Virus record (IMG/VR): IMGVR_UViG_3300029309_000217
Coordinates: 1-30,598 of that record
DNA length: 30,598 bases
Strand: one strand, 5' to 3'
DNA from: a virus
Within the stretch, counting starts at the first letter, position 1, and each line of letters opens with the position of its first letter. Below are positions 1-5,959 of the stretch, in pieces. The notes under the pieces are model-generated. The model saw only the letters and a program-made list of their open reading frames with translations. It had not been told where the DNA came from and searched no databases. Made by a program: the position numbers and the translations under genes.

Positions 1-1
1 T

Positions 2-265
2 AGTAAAGAGATTGCTAAAAAGTTTAAACAGATTTTCCACCGAGATATGACTCTTGGTGGATTACAAGATTTACAGGACGAACTTAATTTAATTAATCCT
101 GTAGATACTTATTTGCAAAAGCAAGTAAGTCATTTGGAGAAAAACAATGAACCCAAAACAAATGTTCAAGGTTCAAGAACAGCTAGACAAGAAAAAACAA
201 ATGGAGAAAGATTTGTTACAAAAGTTGTTAAAGAACAAAGAACAACAGAAGAATTTGGCTTTTAG
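2..265 (+). CDS. Partial hypothetical protein, 5' end outside window
   Basis: The frame is open from the first bases of the window, so this is the C-terminal part of a longer gene; an internal ATG lies at 47. The first ~48 visible codons look like ordinary protein (KEIAKKFKQIFHRD, then a Leu-rich helix). The last ~40 residues (Thr/Lys/Arg-rich, no hydrophobic pattern) look more like an out-of-frame reading. They overlap a better-looking coiled-coil ORF that starts at 147. I do not recognise the family. Either the two genes really overlap by 119 bases or one of them is wrongly framed. Confidence 0.45.
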   Translation, partial: SKEIAKKFKQIFHRDMTLGGLQDLQDELNLINPVDTYLQKQVSHLEKNNEPKTNVQGSRTARQEKTNGERFVTKVVKEQRTTEEFGF

Positions 266-302
266 ATTACATTTTCTAAAGTATCATCAGCCAATTTTAT
301 AG
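147..302 (+). CDS. Small Lys/Gln-rich coiled-coil protein (51 aa)
   Basis: The ATG is preceded by GGAG with normal spacing. The product begins MNPKQMFKVQEQLDKKK and has a heptad-like spread of Leu, Met and Phe with Lys/Gln/Glu between them, typical of a short amphipathic helix. It overlaps the end of the preceding frame by 119 bases, which is unusual in this genome where most overlaps are 1-30 bases. Function unknown. Confidence 0.5.
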   Translation: MNPKQMFKVQEQLDKKKQMEKDLLQKLLKNKEQQKNLAFRLHFLKYHQPIL

Positions 303-321
303 AGAGGAAAAAAAATAAGAT

Positions 322-597
322 ATGAAAACAATACTTTTACTCATGCTATCTATGACCCTATTACAAGCCTGTAGCTATAAACCTATTATAGATACTGCTG
401 GAAGATCAGGTACATTCGATAGTGATAGAGCAAATCTAATAACTGACGATCAATTACATTGTAAAACACTTGCTAAAGATAATACAAACTTTGTAAGTAA
501 TATTTTGTATTGGTCTTTAAGCCCAACTATGGACACAAAATATAGGTCTATAGTTAGGAAATGTTTAACAAAGAGAGGTCATAGTGTGCTTAACTAA
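322..597 (+). CDS. Small lipoprotein
   Basis: The 91-residue product has a hydrophobic signal (KTILLLMLSMTLLQAC) ending in a lipobox LLQAC. Cys17 is the probable lipidated residue after signal peptidase II cleavage, so the mature ~75-residue protein should sit in the periplasm or outer membrane. Further Cys residues and a C-terminal YRSIVRKCLTKRGHSVLN segment resemble the C-RGY-VL ending of small lipoproteins in marine phages and their hosts. It lies in the early operon, away from the late lysis genes, so a role in superinfection exclusion or envelope modification is more likely than Rz1-type lysis; this is inference. The RBS is the purine-rich stretch before 322. Confidence 0.7.
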   Translation: MKTILLLMLSMTLLQACSYKPIIDTAGRSGTFDSDRANLITDDQLHCKTLAKDNTNFVSNILYWSLSPTMDTKYRSIVRKCLTKRGHSVLN

Positions 598-814
598 AAA
601 ATATCAATACTTATACTTAAAAGAAAAAATTAATCATAAACATACTCAAGATGAATATGGATATTTACATACTGAATACTGGGATAATATGGGTACAGGA
701 TTAAGTGAAGAACATAGAACAGAAGCTGATGATAAAAGTTTAAAAGATCAACTTAGAACAAGATGTTTAAAAGAATGGTTAGAAAAAATTAACAAAAAAT
801 ATAATTACATATAG
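584..814 (+). CDS. Hypothetical protein, GTG start
   Basis: It starts at GTG 584 inside the end of the lipoprotein gene (14-base overlap); AGAGAGG lies about five bases upstream. The product (76 aa) is charged and rich in Tyr and Lys, has no signal or membrane segment, and ends in a basic helix (CLKEWLEKINKKYNYI). I do not recognise a family. The overlap implies translational coupling with the lipoprotein gene. Confidence 0.6.
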   Translation: MCLTKKYQYLYLKEKINHKHTQDEYGYLHTEYWDNMGTGLSEEHRTEADDKSLKDQLRTRCLKEWLEKINKKYNYI

Positions 815-822
815 GAGAAAAC

Positions 823-1197
823 ATGAACAAAAACAATACAGTAGAAGAAATAAATATCTCAATTAATAATCTATTAGAAGAATGGAATATTAGTAGAGAA
901 CATAATGATAAAATTGTTACCCAGATTATAGGGTTACAATTAAGAAAGATAAGATTGGTTAATAAGATGACCCAAACTAGAGTTGCTAAAGCAATTAGAG
1001 TTACATTCCAACAAATTCAAAAATACGAAAAAGGCCAGAATCTTTGTAATCCAATAAATCTATTAGCTTTGTCAGAATACTTTAATGTATCATTTGACTA
1101 TTTTATTAAACCAATCCATAATAAAGAACTTACATTATTAACCAAGAGGAGAGAGAATGTATATCCGTTTAGGCAAGACTACAACATGGCAAGATAA
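823..1197 (+). CDS. XRE-family helix-turn-helix regulator
   Basis: This 124-residue protein has a helix-turn-helix of the lambda Cro/CI (XRE) type at about residues 38-94. It contains LRKIRLVNKMTQTRVAKAI, then the recognition-helix region VTFQQIQKYEKGQN, and finally LLALSEYFNVSFDYF. The N-terminal ~35 residues are a separate acidic helical segment. TAGGAGAAAAC precedes the ATG. The last ~13 codons overlap the next small gene. It probably controls the early operon. No integrase or second repressor is visible, so lysogeny cannot be inferred from it. The family call is secure; the operator is not identified. Confidence 0.88.
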   Translation: MNKNNTVEEINISINNLLEEWNISREHNDKIVTQIIGLQLRKIRLVNKMTQTRVAKAIRVTFQQIQKYEKGQNLCNPINLLALSEYFNVSFDYFIKPIHNKELTLLTKRRENVYPFRQDYNMAR

Positions 1198-1336
1198 AAG
1201 AATCAACGCCATGAATAGAATAATAAGTAAAAATAAATTTAAAACAGAACACTTTATAGAAGAATATAATAGGGTGTGTGTTTCAAATGCTAAAAACAAA
1301 AAAGAATATAAAGGAGAGAATAATGGCAATTCATAA
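1157..1336 (+). CDS. Small hypothetical protein (59 aa)
   Basis: The ATG follows a strong purine-rich RBS (GAGGAGAGAGA). It overlaps the end of the XRE gene by 41 bases and the start of the nuclease gene by 14 bases. The product begins MYIRLGKTTTWQDKR and is basic and helical, with no membrane segment. The strong RBS and position between two coupled genes support translation; function unknown. Confidence 0.6.
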   Translation: MYIRLGKTTTWQDKRINAMNRIISKNKFKTEHFIEEYNRVCVSNAKNKKEYKGENNGNS

Positions 1337-2096
1337 AACAGAACATGGTCATACGATTGAGTTCAATGAAGAAAAGCACGTCTATATTCATAACAACGAA
1401 TATGTAGTTGGAATGAGTACACTACTTGGAAAATTAGCGAGTCCAATGTTAGAGAATTGGAAGATTAGCCAACAAGTAAATGCTATCAAAACTGAAATGG
1501 AAAGAGAGGGTATTCCAATCGACCAAATACAGAAGATAGTAACTAATGCTAAATCTAATGCAAAAAAGTCAGGAGATAATATTTTAAATATAGGCTCAAT
1601 GGTTCATAAGTTTTGCGAGATGTGGCTTAAAGGCGAAAAATTTACTGACCCAAGCGACCCTGTAATATTAGGTTGCTTTGAAAAGTTTAAAAGGTTTTGG
1701 ACAAAACATAAGCTAAAAGTTATTGAGTCTGAAAAGGTTTTATACTCTGAGAGAGGATTTTGTGGCACTTTAGATTTAATAGCTAAGGATTCACAGAATA
1801 ATCTATGGCTCATAGATATAAAAACTTCTAAAGGTTTGTTTTTAAATATGGTTCATCAACTACATGGATATAAGTTGGCCTATGAAGAACAAACAGGAAA
1901 GAAGATCAATAAGATGTATATAGTTCGATTGCCTAAAGATAGTGGCGAGTTTGAGGCTAGACATATCTTATATAAAAAGGAACACTTAAAAGCATTTTTA
2001 GGATTATTAAGTTGTCATAAATCCGAGTTATTATTTAATGAAAGTGTAAGAGTGTTTAATAAACTAAAAAAAGGAAAAAAAAATGTATCAAAATAA
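1323..2096 (+). CDS. PD-(D/E)XK exonuclease, RecB/Cas4-like
   Basis: The ATG at 1323 is chosen because AAAGGAGAGAATA precedes it; an in-frame ATG at 1278 lacks a site. The 257-residue product shows the RecB-family nuclease signature in order: GSMVHKFCE (His95), GTLDLI (Asp151), IDIKTSKG (Asp165, Lys167) and HQLHGYKLAY (Gln179, Tyr183). These are metal and catalytic residues of Cas4, lambda exonuclease-related and RecE-like enzymes. The next gene, overlapping by 14 bases, encodes an SSB-like protein, so the pair probably resects and protects DNA ends during phage recombination or replication. No annealase of the Red-beta or RecT type is recognisable nearby. Confidence 0.85.
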   Translation: MAIHKTEHGHTIEFNEEKHVYIHNNEYVVGMSTLLGKLASPMLENWKISQQVNAIKTEMEREGIPIDQIQKIVTNAKSNAKKSGDNILNIGSMVHKFCEMWLKGEKFTDPSDPVILGCFEKFKRFWTKHKLKVIESEKVLYSERGFCGTLDLIAKDSQNNLWLIDIKTSKGLFLNMVHQLHGYKLAYEEQTGKKINKMYIVRLPKDSGEFEARHILYKKEHLKAFLGLLSCHKSELLFNESVRVFNKLKKGKKNVSK

Positions 2097-2544
2097 TAAA
2101 TCCAATTACTCTAAAGGGTTTTGTGGCCTTAGCCTCAAACTTTACGAATCTGGTAAAAAAGCACCAAGCTATGAATATAGTGCTTCATCAACTAAATCTA
2201 AATTCATGTGTAGTTTAACAAAAAAACTATATGGATTAAGTCAAGTTATGGATTGGTATAATACTCCTGAGGTTCAAGCATATGCAAAAGACGGATATGT
2301 TTTAAAATGGGGTTCTAAAATACAAGATGCTAAAGAGAATAAATATTCTCAGACAGAGCAAGTAATATCAATCTATATGGTTAAACCTAGACCACAACAA
2401 CCTAATGTAGATGGATTTAAACCTATTGCACAAACTATGCCTAGATATACTGAGCAACCAATGACACAGGCTCAACCCTCTGCACCAGATCATGCTATGC
2501 CTGTTGAGAAAATGAGTGATATGGACGACGAGATTCCATTTTAA
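2083..2544 (+). CDS. SSB-like single-stranded DNA-binding protein
   Basis: This 153-residue protein ends in a Pro/Gln-rich linker (from about residue 105) followed by the acidic tip DMDDEIPF. That is the hallmark C-terminal tail of bacterial SSB (DDDIPF), which docks partner proteins. The N-terminal ~100 residues contain beta-strand-like stretches (KFMCSLTKKLYGL, YVLKWGSKI, QVISIYMVKP) compatible with an OB fold, but no classic SSB motif is obvious. It is shorter than E. coli SSB (178 aa). It overlaps the nuclease gene, consistent with a joint role in DNA end processing. It could instead be a functional analogue that acquired the tail convergently. Confidence 0.72.
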   Translation: MYQNNKSNYSKGFCGLSLKLYESGKKAPSYEYSASSTKSKFMCSLTKKLYGLSQVMDWYNTPEVQAYAKDGYVLKWGSKIQDAKENKYSQTEQVISIYMVKPRPQQPNVDGFKPIAQTMPRYTEQPMTQAQPSAPDHAMPVEKMSDMDDEIPF

Positions 2545-2546
2545 TT

Positions 2547-2744
2547 ATGACAAAAGAACTTATTAGCGAGATTGAAAAATTAAAACGTGATCTCGCTTTT
2601 AAGAGAGAAGAATTACAAGCTATGTATTTAGAAAATAAAGGATTAAACAAAACTATAGATTCTTTAGAAAAAGAAAATCATAGCTTGAAACAACAAATAA
2701 AACAGTTAGAACAAGAAGCACAAGAAATGCTTTTGTATCCCTAA
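2547..2744 (+). CDS. Coiled-coil protein (65 aa)
   Basis: Almost the whole product is a predicted coiled coil, with Leu/Ile at heptad positions and Glu/Lys between (LISEIEKLKRDLAFKREEL and LEKENHSLKQQIKQLEQEA). It starts two bases after the SSB-like stop. No catalytic or DNA-binding motif is visible. It may be a small multimerising accessory or anti-regulator; function unknown. Confidence 0.65.
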   Translation: MTKELISEIEKLKRDLAFKREELQAMYLENKGLNKTIDSLEKENHSLKQQIKQLEQEAQEMLLYP

Positions 2745-2755
2745 AGGAGATAATT

Positions 2756-2866
2756 ATGTTAATTTTTGGACGAACAAAATCAGATTGGAAACAAATGGAA
2801 CAAGATAATAGACCATTATGGATTTCCTTTTTAATAGGCTTTGTATTAGGAGTGATATTGATATGA
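2756..2866 (+). CDS. Small single-pass membrane protein (36 aa)
   Basis: The ATG follows AAAGGAGATAATT. The product has a polar N-terminus (MLIFGRTKSDWKQMEQ) and a C-terminal hydrophobic segment WISFLIGFVLGVILI that spans a membrane. Its TGA overlaps the next ATG (ATGA), implying coupling. Function unknown. Confidence 0.6.
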   Translation: MLIFGRTKSDWKQMEQDNRPLWISFLIGFVLGVILI

Positions 2867-3189
2867 GTCTAAGTTTTAAATCTTATGAAGAACTAGAAAG
2901 AGCATCAGAAAGATGGGCTGATTGGCATAAGAAAGTAATTGTATTAGATGAGGGTCGTAAAGCAACTTATTCTAAATTATTTCTTAAATACAAACTAGAT
3001 ACTAAAACTGTTATAGAGGCTGAACATAAGGCCAGAACAGATGCAGAGTATAAAGAAGTTGTAGAACAATATGCTAACGCAGAGGAAGAATTAATTAAAG
3101 CTAGATACCATTATAATAATTTAGATAAGTATGTTAGTTTAAAACAATCAGAGTTAAAAAGAGATTTAGCTTTGAGTAATAAAGTTTAA
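2863..3189 (+). CDS. Helical hypothetical protein (108 aa)
   Basis: The ATG at 2863 overlaps the preceding TGA and has TTAGGAG upstream; an in-frame ATG at 2818 has no site. The product begins MSLSFKSYEELERASERWADW and is strongly helical and charged throughout (EAEHKARTDAEYKEVVEQ), with no membrane segment. It is the last clear gene of the plus-strand operon. I do not recognise the family. Confidence 0.68.
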   Translation: MSLSFKSYEELERASERWADWHKKVIVLDEGRKATYSKLFLKYKLDTKTVIEAEHKARTDAEYKEVVEQYANAEEELIKARYHYNNLDKYVSLKQSELKRDLALSNKV

Positions 3190-3340
3190 ATGAATTCTAC
3201 TAACGATATAAAGATTTGCTCCCTATATATGGGTTTAGTAGATAGAGCCATCAGCGAGAGTTGGTGGCTTGTTAAAAGAATTTTGGGAAGAATGAAGATA
3301 GTTAAATAAACGGCTATCGCTTTGGATTGCCCCAAAATAG

Positions 3341-3376
3341 CTAGGGTGGATTTGATCTCTCTCTTTACCACCCTAG
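3341..3376. terminator. Bidirectional terminator between convergent operons
   Basis: CTAGGGTGG at 3341-3349 pairs perfectly with CCACCCTAG at 3368-3376 around an 18-base loop. In plus-strand reading it is followed by TTTATAG. In minus-strand reading it is followed by CTATTTTGGGG. It lies just beyond the plus operon and overlaps the stop of the last minus gene, the expected place for a shared terminator. The U-tracts are short, so efficiency is uncertain. Confidence 0.7.
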
Positions 3377-3618
3377 TTTATAGTTACATCAAAATATTTT
3401 AAATTGGTTTTGGAATTTACCTTTGTGTAAGTGTATTCGTAATTAATTAAATCAACATCACTTCGTTTTTCAAGTTCTGAAATCATTTCATTTACTTTAG
3501 TAAAGTGAGGGAATGTATCAATAAAACGAAAATTAACATAATTACCTGAATCAGAATTATGCATTTCAACTTGAATTTCTAAACTACATATAACAGCATC
3601 AATTTTTAATTTGTCCAT
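3373..3618 (-). CDS. Hypothetical protein, last gene of late operon
   Basis: The 81-residue product has alternating strand-like segments (KIDAVICSLEIQVEM, YVNFRFIDTFPHF, INYEYTYTKV, LKYFDVTIN), suggesting a small beta-rich or alpha/beta soluble protein. It has no signal peptide. There is no clear ribosome binding site; the ATG sits inside the inverted repeat GTCCA-TT-TGGAC (3613-3624). It lies 12 bases after the holin-like gene and ends in the terminator stem. Family not recognised. Confidence 0.62.
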   Translation of the reverse strand: MDKLKIDAVICSLEIQVEMHNSDSGNYVNFRFIDTFPHFTKVNEMISELEKRSDVDLINYEYTYTKVNSKTNLKYFDVTIN

Positions 3619-3624
3619 TTGGAC
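3613..3624 (-). repeat. Inverted repeat overlapping a start codon
   Basis: GTCCA (3613-3617) and TGGAC (3620-3624) are separated by two bases and contain the ATG of the 3373-3618 gene. In the minus-strand mRNA the start codon would lie in the loop and stem. No Shine-Dalgarno sequence is visible upstream. It may be a dyad binding site or chance. Confidence 0.35.
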
Positions 3625-3630
3625 ATGATA

Positions 3631-3993
3631 CTACTTTTTGTTTCTGTTTAAAACCTTATCTGTCATCTTGGTTGAGAATGTTGCAGTAAATACAATAATT
3701 ACTAAATACCAAACACTATCTGGTAAGTCATTTATAATTCTTACCCATTCTTCAAAGTTATCTCTAGTGCTATCGAACCAGCCTGTACTTAACATTCCAA
3801 CAAGCCAAAGCATTAATATTTCATCTTTCCAAGATTTATCTTGTGATTTAATTCTTTGAACATCAACTTCTTTACAAGCCTGTATCTCAGCTTCTCTAAT
3901 AGTTTTTACTTTTTCTGCTTTGTGTTTTAGATGATCAGTAACTTTACTAACTGCTAATTTTGTTAAAGGATTATTTAATAAGCTAAAAATCAT
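3631..3993 (-). CDS. Holin-like membrane protein (GTA holin 3TM-like)
   Basis: The 120-residue protein has a charged N-terminal helix and then SWKDE (54-58) leading into two hydrophobic segments, about 59-73 (LMLWLVGMLSTGWF) and 94-108 (VWYLVIIVFTATF). It has a basic C-terminus. The SWKDE-then-membrane arrangement resembles the 3TM holin family of gene transfer agents. It is coupled by ATGA to a 27-residue hydrophobic peptide just upstream. The M15 endolysin is in the same operon about 2 kb earlier. It probably forms the inner-membrane lesion that releases the endolysin. An alternative is an unrelated small membrane protein. Confidence 0.62.
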   Translation of the reverse strand: MIFSLLNNPLTKLAVSKVTDHLKHKAEKVKTIREAEIQACKEVDVQRIKSQDKSWKDEILMLWLVGMLSTGWFDSTRDNFEEWVRIINDLPDSVWYLVIIVFTATFSTKMTDKVLNRNKK

Positions 3994-4073
3994 AAATAAG
4001 TATTACTTGTTAAAAAAATTAATGTTGTCCAATATACCACAAGAATAGAATAAATAAAATAAGTGAAGTTCAT
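3990..4073 (-). CDS. Tiny hydrophobic peptide upstream of holin (27 aa)
   Basis: The minus-strand ATG at 4073 has a good RBS (TTAGGAGTTA). The product begins MNFTYFIYSILVVYW and continues TTLIFL, one membrane span over most of its length. Its TGA overlaps the ATG of the holin-like gene, so the two are probably co-translated. It could be a holin partner or antiholin, or act only as a leader for coupling. Confidence 0.5.
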   Translation of the reverse strand: MNFTYFIYSILVVYWTTLIFLTSNTYL

Positions 4074-4089
4074 TAACTCCTAATATTCC

Positions 4090-4332
4090 TTATTTTTTAT
4101 TTTTCAATAATTCTTTACCAAGTTCTGCATAATGAATTATCTTATTGTACTTTTGCTCTAAACTTTCGCCTTGTTTGTTCCTCACAGCATATTTCACTAT
4201 ATTTCCATCAACAAAGTTTAAATTATTGGCTAAGATAAATTTTAAAGGGCTTATAGGTAGTTTATAATGATCTCCACCTATTTGCTTGTCAGTAGCCCTC
4301 TCTGTGGCTCTGTGTGGCTTCTTGAGTATCAT
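4090..4332 (-). CDS. DUF3310 family protein
   Basis: The 80-residue product contains the DUF3310 signature in order: IGGDHYK (about 18-24), a Pro-Leu-Lys-Phe-Ile segment leading to LANNLNFVDGNIVKYAVRN, and a C-terminal IIHYAELGKELL helix. DUF3310 proteins are common in tailed phages, often near nucleotide-metabolism genes; their biochemical role is not firmly established. The start follows the phosphoesterase stop directly (TAAATG), so the two are probably translated together. Full length for the family. Confidence 0.85.
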   Translation of the reverse strand: MILKKPHRATERATDKQIGGDHYKLPISPLKFILANNLNFVDGNIVKYAVRNKQGESLEQKYNKIIHYAELGKELLKNKK

Positions 4333-5034
4333 TTAGAGTAATTTACCTATCCATTTGCCAGATTTGTCTTTTATAAAAGGTTCTATTATTGGTAGGCCAT
4401 TATGTATTACAGAACAACCTATAATTGGTCTAGCTTTTTGTAATTTATTATATCTAAAGGCTAAACTTTTGGAGTCTATCATGCAACCAACTTGTAAGCC
4501 AAAATATAACCCTAAACTGTTTCCATAATATCTTACACCCATTAAAGAATGATAATGACCTTGTACACAACTCATGCCCATACTTTGTGCTAATTTTAAA
4601 ACATCTGCTGTTTTGCCATGACAAAAATAAACTTTTCCAAGTGGTGTATCTATTGTTAGATCATCATGCCATTTCCAATCTTTATTTACTTCTAAAAAAT
4701 CATTATATTTTTTTATATATGCTTTTGGAATTCCATGTTTAAATGCTCGTCTAAAAACTAAGCTACCATGATTAGAGTCCAACAAATCCATCTTAGGAAA
4801 TAATTTCTCTAGTTCTTTTATTATTGGTAAAGACATTTTTAATTCATCTCCAGCACTAGGAAGATCAGGGTCGCTATCGTGAAATGACATAGCGTGTTTA
4901 TCTACTTCATCTCCAATGTGAATTATTTTGTCAGGATTATATTTTTTTTTTAATAATTTTAAATAAGGTAATAGTTCGTTAACATGATATGGTATGTGAG
5001 TATCAGAAATAATAAGAACACTTTTATAAATCAT
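4333..5034 (-). CDS. Calcineurin-like metallophosphoesterase
   Basis: The 233-residue product carries the metallophosphoesterase motif set: SDTH (Asp11, His13), GDEVD (Asp42, Asp45), SNHGS (Asn88, His89), CHGK (His139) and GHYH (His160, His162). These ligate the two metals of phosphodiesterases and phosphatases. Length and motif spacing are normal, so it should be active; the substrate (DNA, nucleotide or protein phosphate) cannot be read from sequence. The start has no Shine-Dalgarno sequence and lies at the base of a perfect 8-bp hairpin. It is followed by DUF3310 in the late operon, perhaps a small nucleotide-handling pair. Confidence 0.88.
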   Translation of the reverse strand: MIYKSVLIISDTHIPYHVNELLPYLKLLKKKYNPDKIIHIGDEVDKHAMSFHDSDPDLPSAGDELKMSLPIIKELEKLFPKMDLLDSNHGSLVFRRAFKHGIPKAYIKKYNDFLEVNKDWKWHDDLTIDTPLGKVYFCHGKTADVLKLAQSMGMSCVQGHYHSLMGVRYYGNSLGLYFGLQVGCMIDSKSLAFRYNKLQKARPIIGCSVIHNGLPIIEPFIKDKSGKWIGKLL

Positions 5035-5051
5035 ACAAGTTTTACTTGTAT
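5033..5051 (-). promoter_or_regulatory. Hairpin enclosing the phosphoesterase start
   Basis: ATACAAGT (5033-5040) and ACTTGTAT (5044-5051) form a perfect 8-bp stem with a three-base loop. The stem includes the first two bases of the phosphoesterase ATG and fills the 19-base gap after the previous stop. No Shine-Dalgarno sequence is visible there. It may hold translation down or be a dyad operator; the role is inferred only. Confidence 0.45.
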
Positions 5052-5053
5052 AA

Positions 5054-5284
5054 CTATTTAGTCAGAATGTAAAGTATCTGGGTCAAGAACACTAAAGCAA
5101 CTGTACCAACTCCACCAACAATCCAAAAAAGTAATTTATCAAATTTAGTATTTATTTTTTCTACATCTTCATGCAGATGTTTAATGTGATTTGATTTTAA
5201 ATTGTCTATTGATTTTTTCAATCCTGTAATATGGCCATATAAAGCTACAATATGTTCTCCTGTAGTTCTAGGCTTCTTAGTCAT
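5054..5284 (-). CDS. XhlA-like coiled-coil membrane protein (76 aa)
   Basis: The start at 5284 (MTKKPRTTGEHIVALYGH) is chosen over an in-frame ATG at 5359, which lies deep in the upstream gene. AAAGAAAAAGAA precedes the chosen ATG. The product has a soluble helical N-terminal half (ITGLKKSIDNLKSNHIKHL) and a C-terminal span LLFWIVGGVGTVALVFLTQI. This layout matches XhlA-type haemolysin/holin accessory proteins. A role in lysis is plausible because of the nearby endolysin. It overlaps the end of the preceding gene by four bases. Confidence 0.6.
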   Translation of the reverse strand: MTKKPRTTGEHIVALYGHITGLKKSIDNLKSNHIKHLHEDVEKINTKFDKLLFWIVGGVGTVALVFLTQILYILTK

Positions 5285-5523
5285 TTCTTTTTCTTTCTTA
5301 AATCTGTATCGTGTTTTCTTGAGCCACGAAGATAAGAATTTACTCTGGCCATAGCCCATCCCGACATTGGTATTTTAGGTCTTGAACCAGAAGATAACCA
5401 TGCACCTTGACCTCTACGATATACTTTTTTTAAAGTACCTAATGTAATATTTTTTCTGTTCTTAGCTTTTGCTCTAAGTGTAGAAATAACTCTAGCAGAT
5501 AAAGGTTTTCTTCTAACAGCCAT
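5281..5523 (-). CDS. Basic DUF5824-like phage protein
   Basis: The 80-residue product is strongly basic. It has a conserved core GTLKKVYRRGQGAWLSSGSR followed by MSGWAMARVNSYLRGSRKHD and a Lys run at the end. The RGxGAW and WAxARVNSxL elements recur in marine phage proteins, grouped as far as I recall under DUF5824. It starts in a TAATG junction with the upstream small gene. Function unknown; as one of five consecutive small basic genes it may bind nucleic acid or be packaged in the virion (inference). Confidence 0.68.
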   Translation of the reverse strand: MAVRRKPLSARVISTLRAKAKNRKNITLGTLKKVYRRGQGAWLSSGSRPKIPMSGWAMARVNSYLRGSRKHDTDLRKKKK

Positions 5524-5696
5524 TATTTTACTCTCGCTTTAAACATTGATCTTGGTATTCTAGCACCAGATTTATATGCTTTTGACATGTATTTAAGTAA
5601 TTCAACTCTAGCTGATCTTTTACCACCTTTAAGACCTGATAAATATTTTTTAGGTATTTTAGATTTTTTATCTTTAGGTACTTTTCGTCTTTTCAT
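5523..5696 (-). CDS. Small basic protein (57 aa)
   Basis: The product begins MKRRKVPKDKKSK and contains YLSGLKGGKRSARVELLKY, a pattern I have seen in small marine-phage ORFs. It is rich in Lys and Arg with no membrane segment. Its ATG overlaps the preceding TGA (ATGA) and its TAA overlaps the next ATG (TAATG), so it is translationally coupled on both sides. Function unknown. Confidence 0.65.
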   Translation of the reverse strand: MKRRKVPKDKKSKIPKKYLSGLKGGKRSARVELLKYMSKAYKSGARIPRSMFKARVK

Positions 5697-5875
5697 TTTC
5701 CAACACTCCTCATAGCTTTAGTATGTGCAGAAGAAAAAGTAGCACCTTTTTTCATGGCTCTAGCCATAGATCGCATATGCTTTAGACTATGATGTCTTGC
5801 GTGTGCTTTCATAGTCTTTTGTTGTCTAGGTTTAAGACCTTTTATGATTCCTGTGATTGATGCTACTTTTACCAT
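5693..5875 (-). CDS. Small His/Lys-rich basic protein (60 aa)
   Basis: The product has a central KPRQQKTMKAHARHHSLKHM segment and ends in KKGATFSSAHTKAMRSVGK. It is Lys, Arg, His and Met rich with no acidic patch, and resembles small conserved ORFs of marine siphophages. It starts directly after the previous TAA and ends in an ATGA overlap. The His cluster could bind metal or DNA, but nothing in the sequence proves a function. Confidence 0.65.
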   Translation of the reverse strand: MVKVASITGIIKGLKPRQQKTMKAHARHHSLKHMRSMARAMKKGATFSSAHTKAMRSVGK

Positions 5876-5959
5876 TTATTTCTTCTTCTTTTTTTTCTTT
5901 TTCTTTTTTTTCATTGGTCGTCCTCTTGATGACCCATAAGACCCTGTTCCGTATGGCAT
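5876..5959 (-). CDS. Tiny Lys-tailed peptide (27 aa)
   Basis: The product reads MPYGTGSYGSSRGRPM followed by eleven Lys. The Gly/Ser/Tyr head with GRP and a poly-Lys tail resembles tiny ORFs of marine phages. It is joined by TAATG to the gene before and TAAATG to the gene after, and GCGAGGAAATA gives a ribosome site. It explains the polypyrimidine tract seen on the plus strand here. Function unknown. Confidence 0.6.
   Translation of the reverse strand: MPYGTGSYGSSRGRPMKKKKKKKKKKK

Noticed and set aside
3186-3371. 61-codon minus-strand frame in the convergent gap
   Set aside because: It would read through the terminator stem, has no ribosome site, and its composition is not protein-like.
5876-5920. 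Polypyrimidine tract as a possible regulatory element
   Set aside because: It is explained by Lys codons of tiny minus-strand genes.
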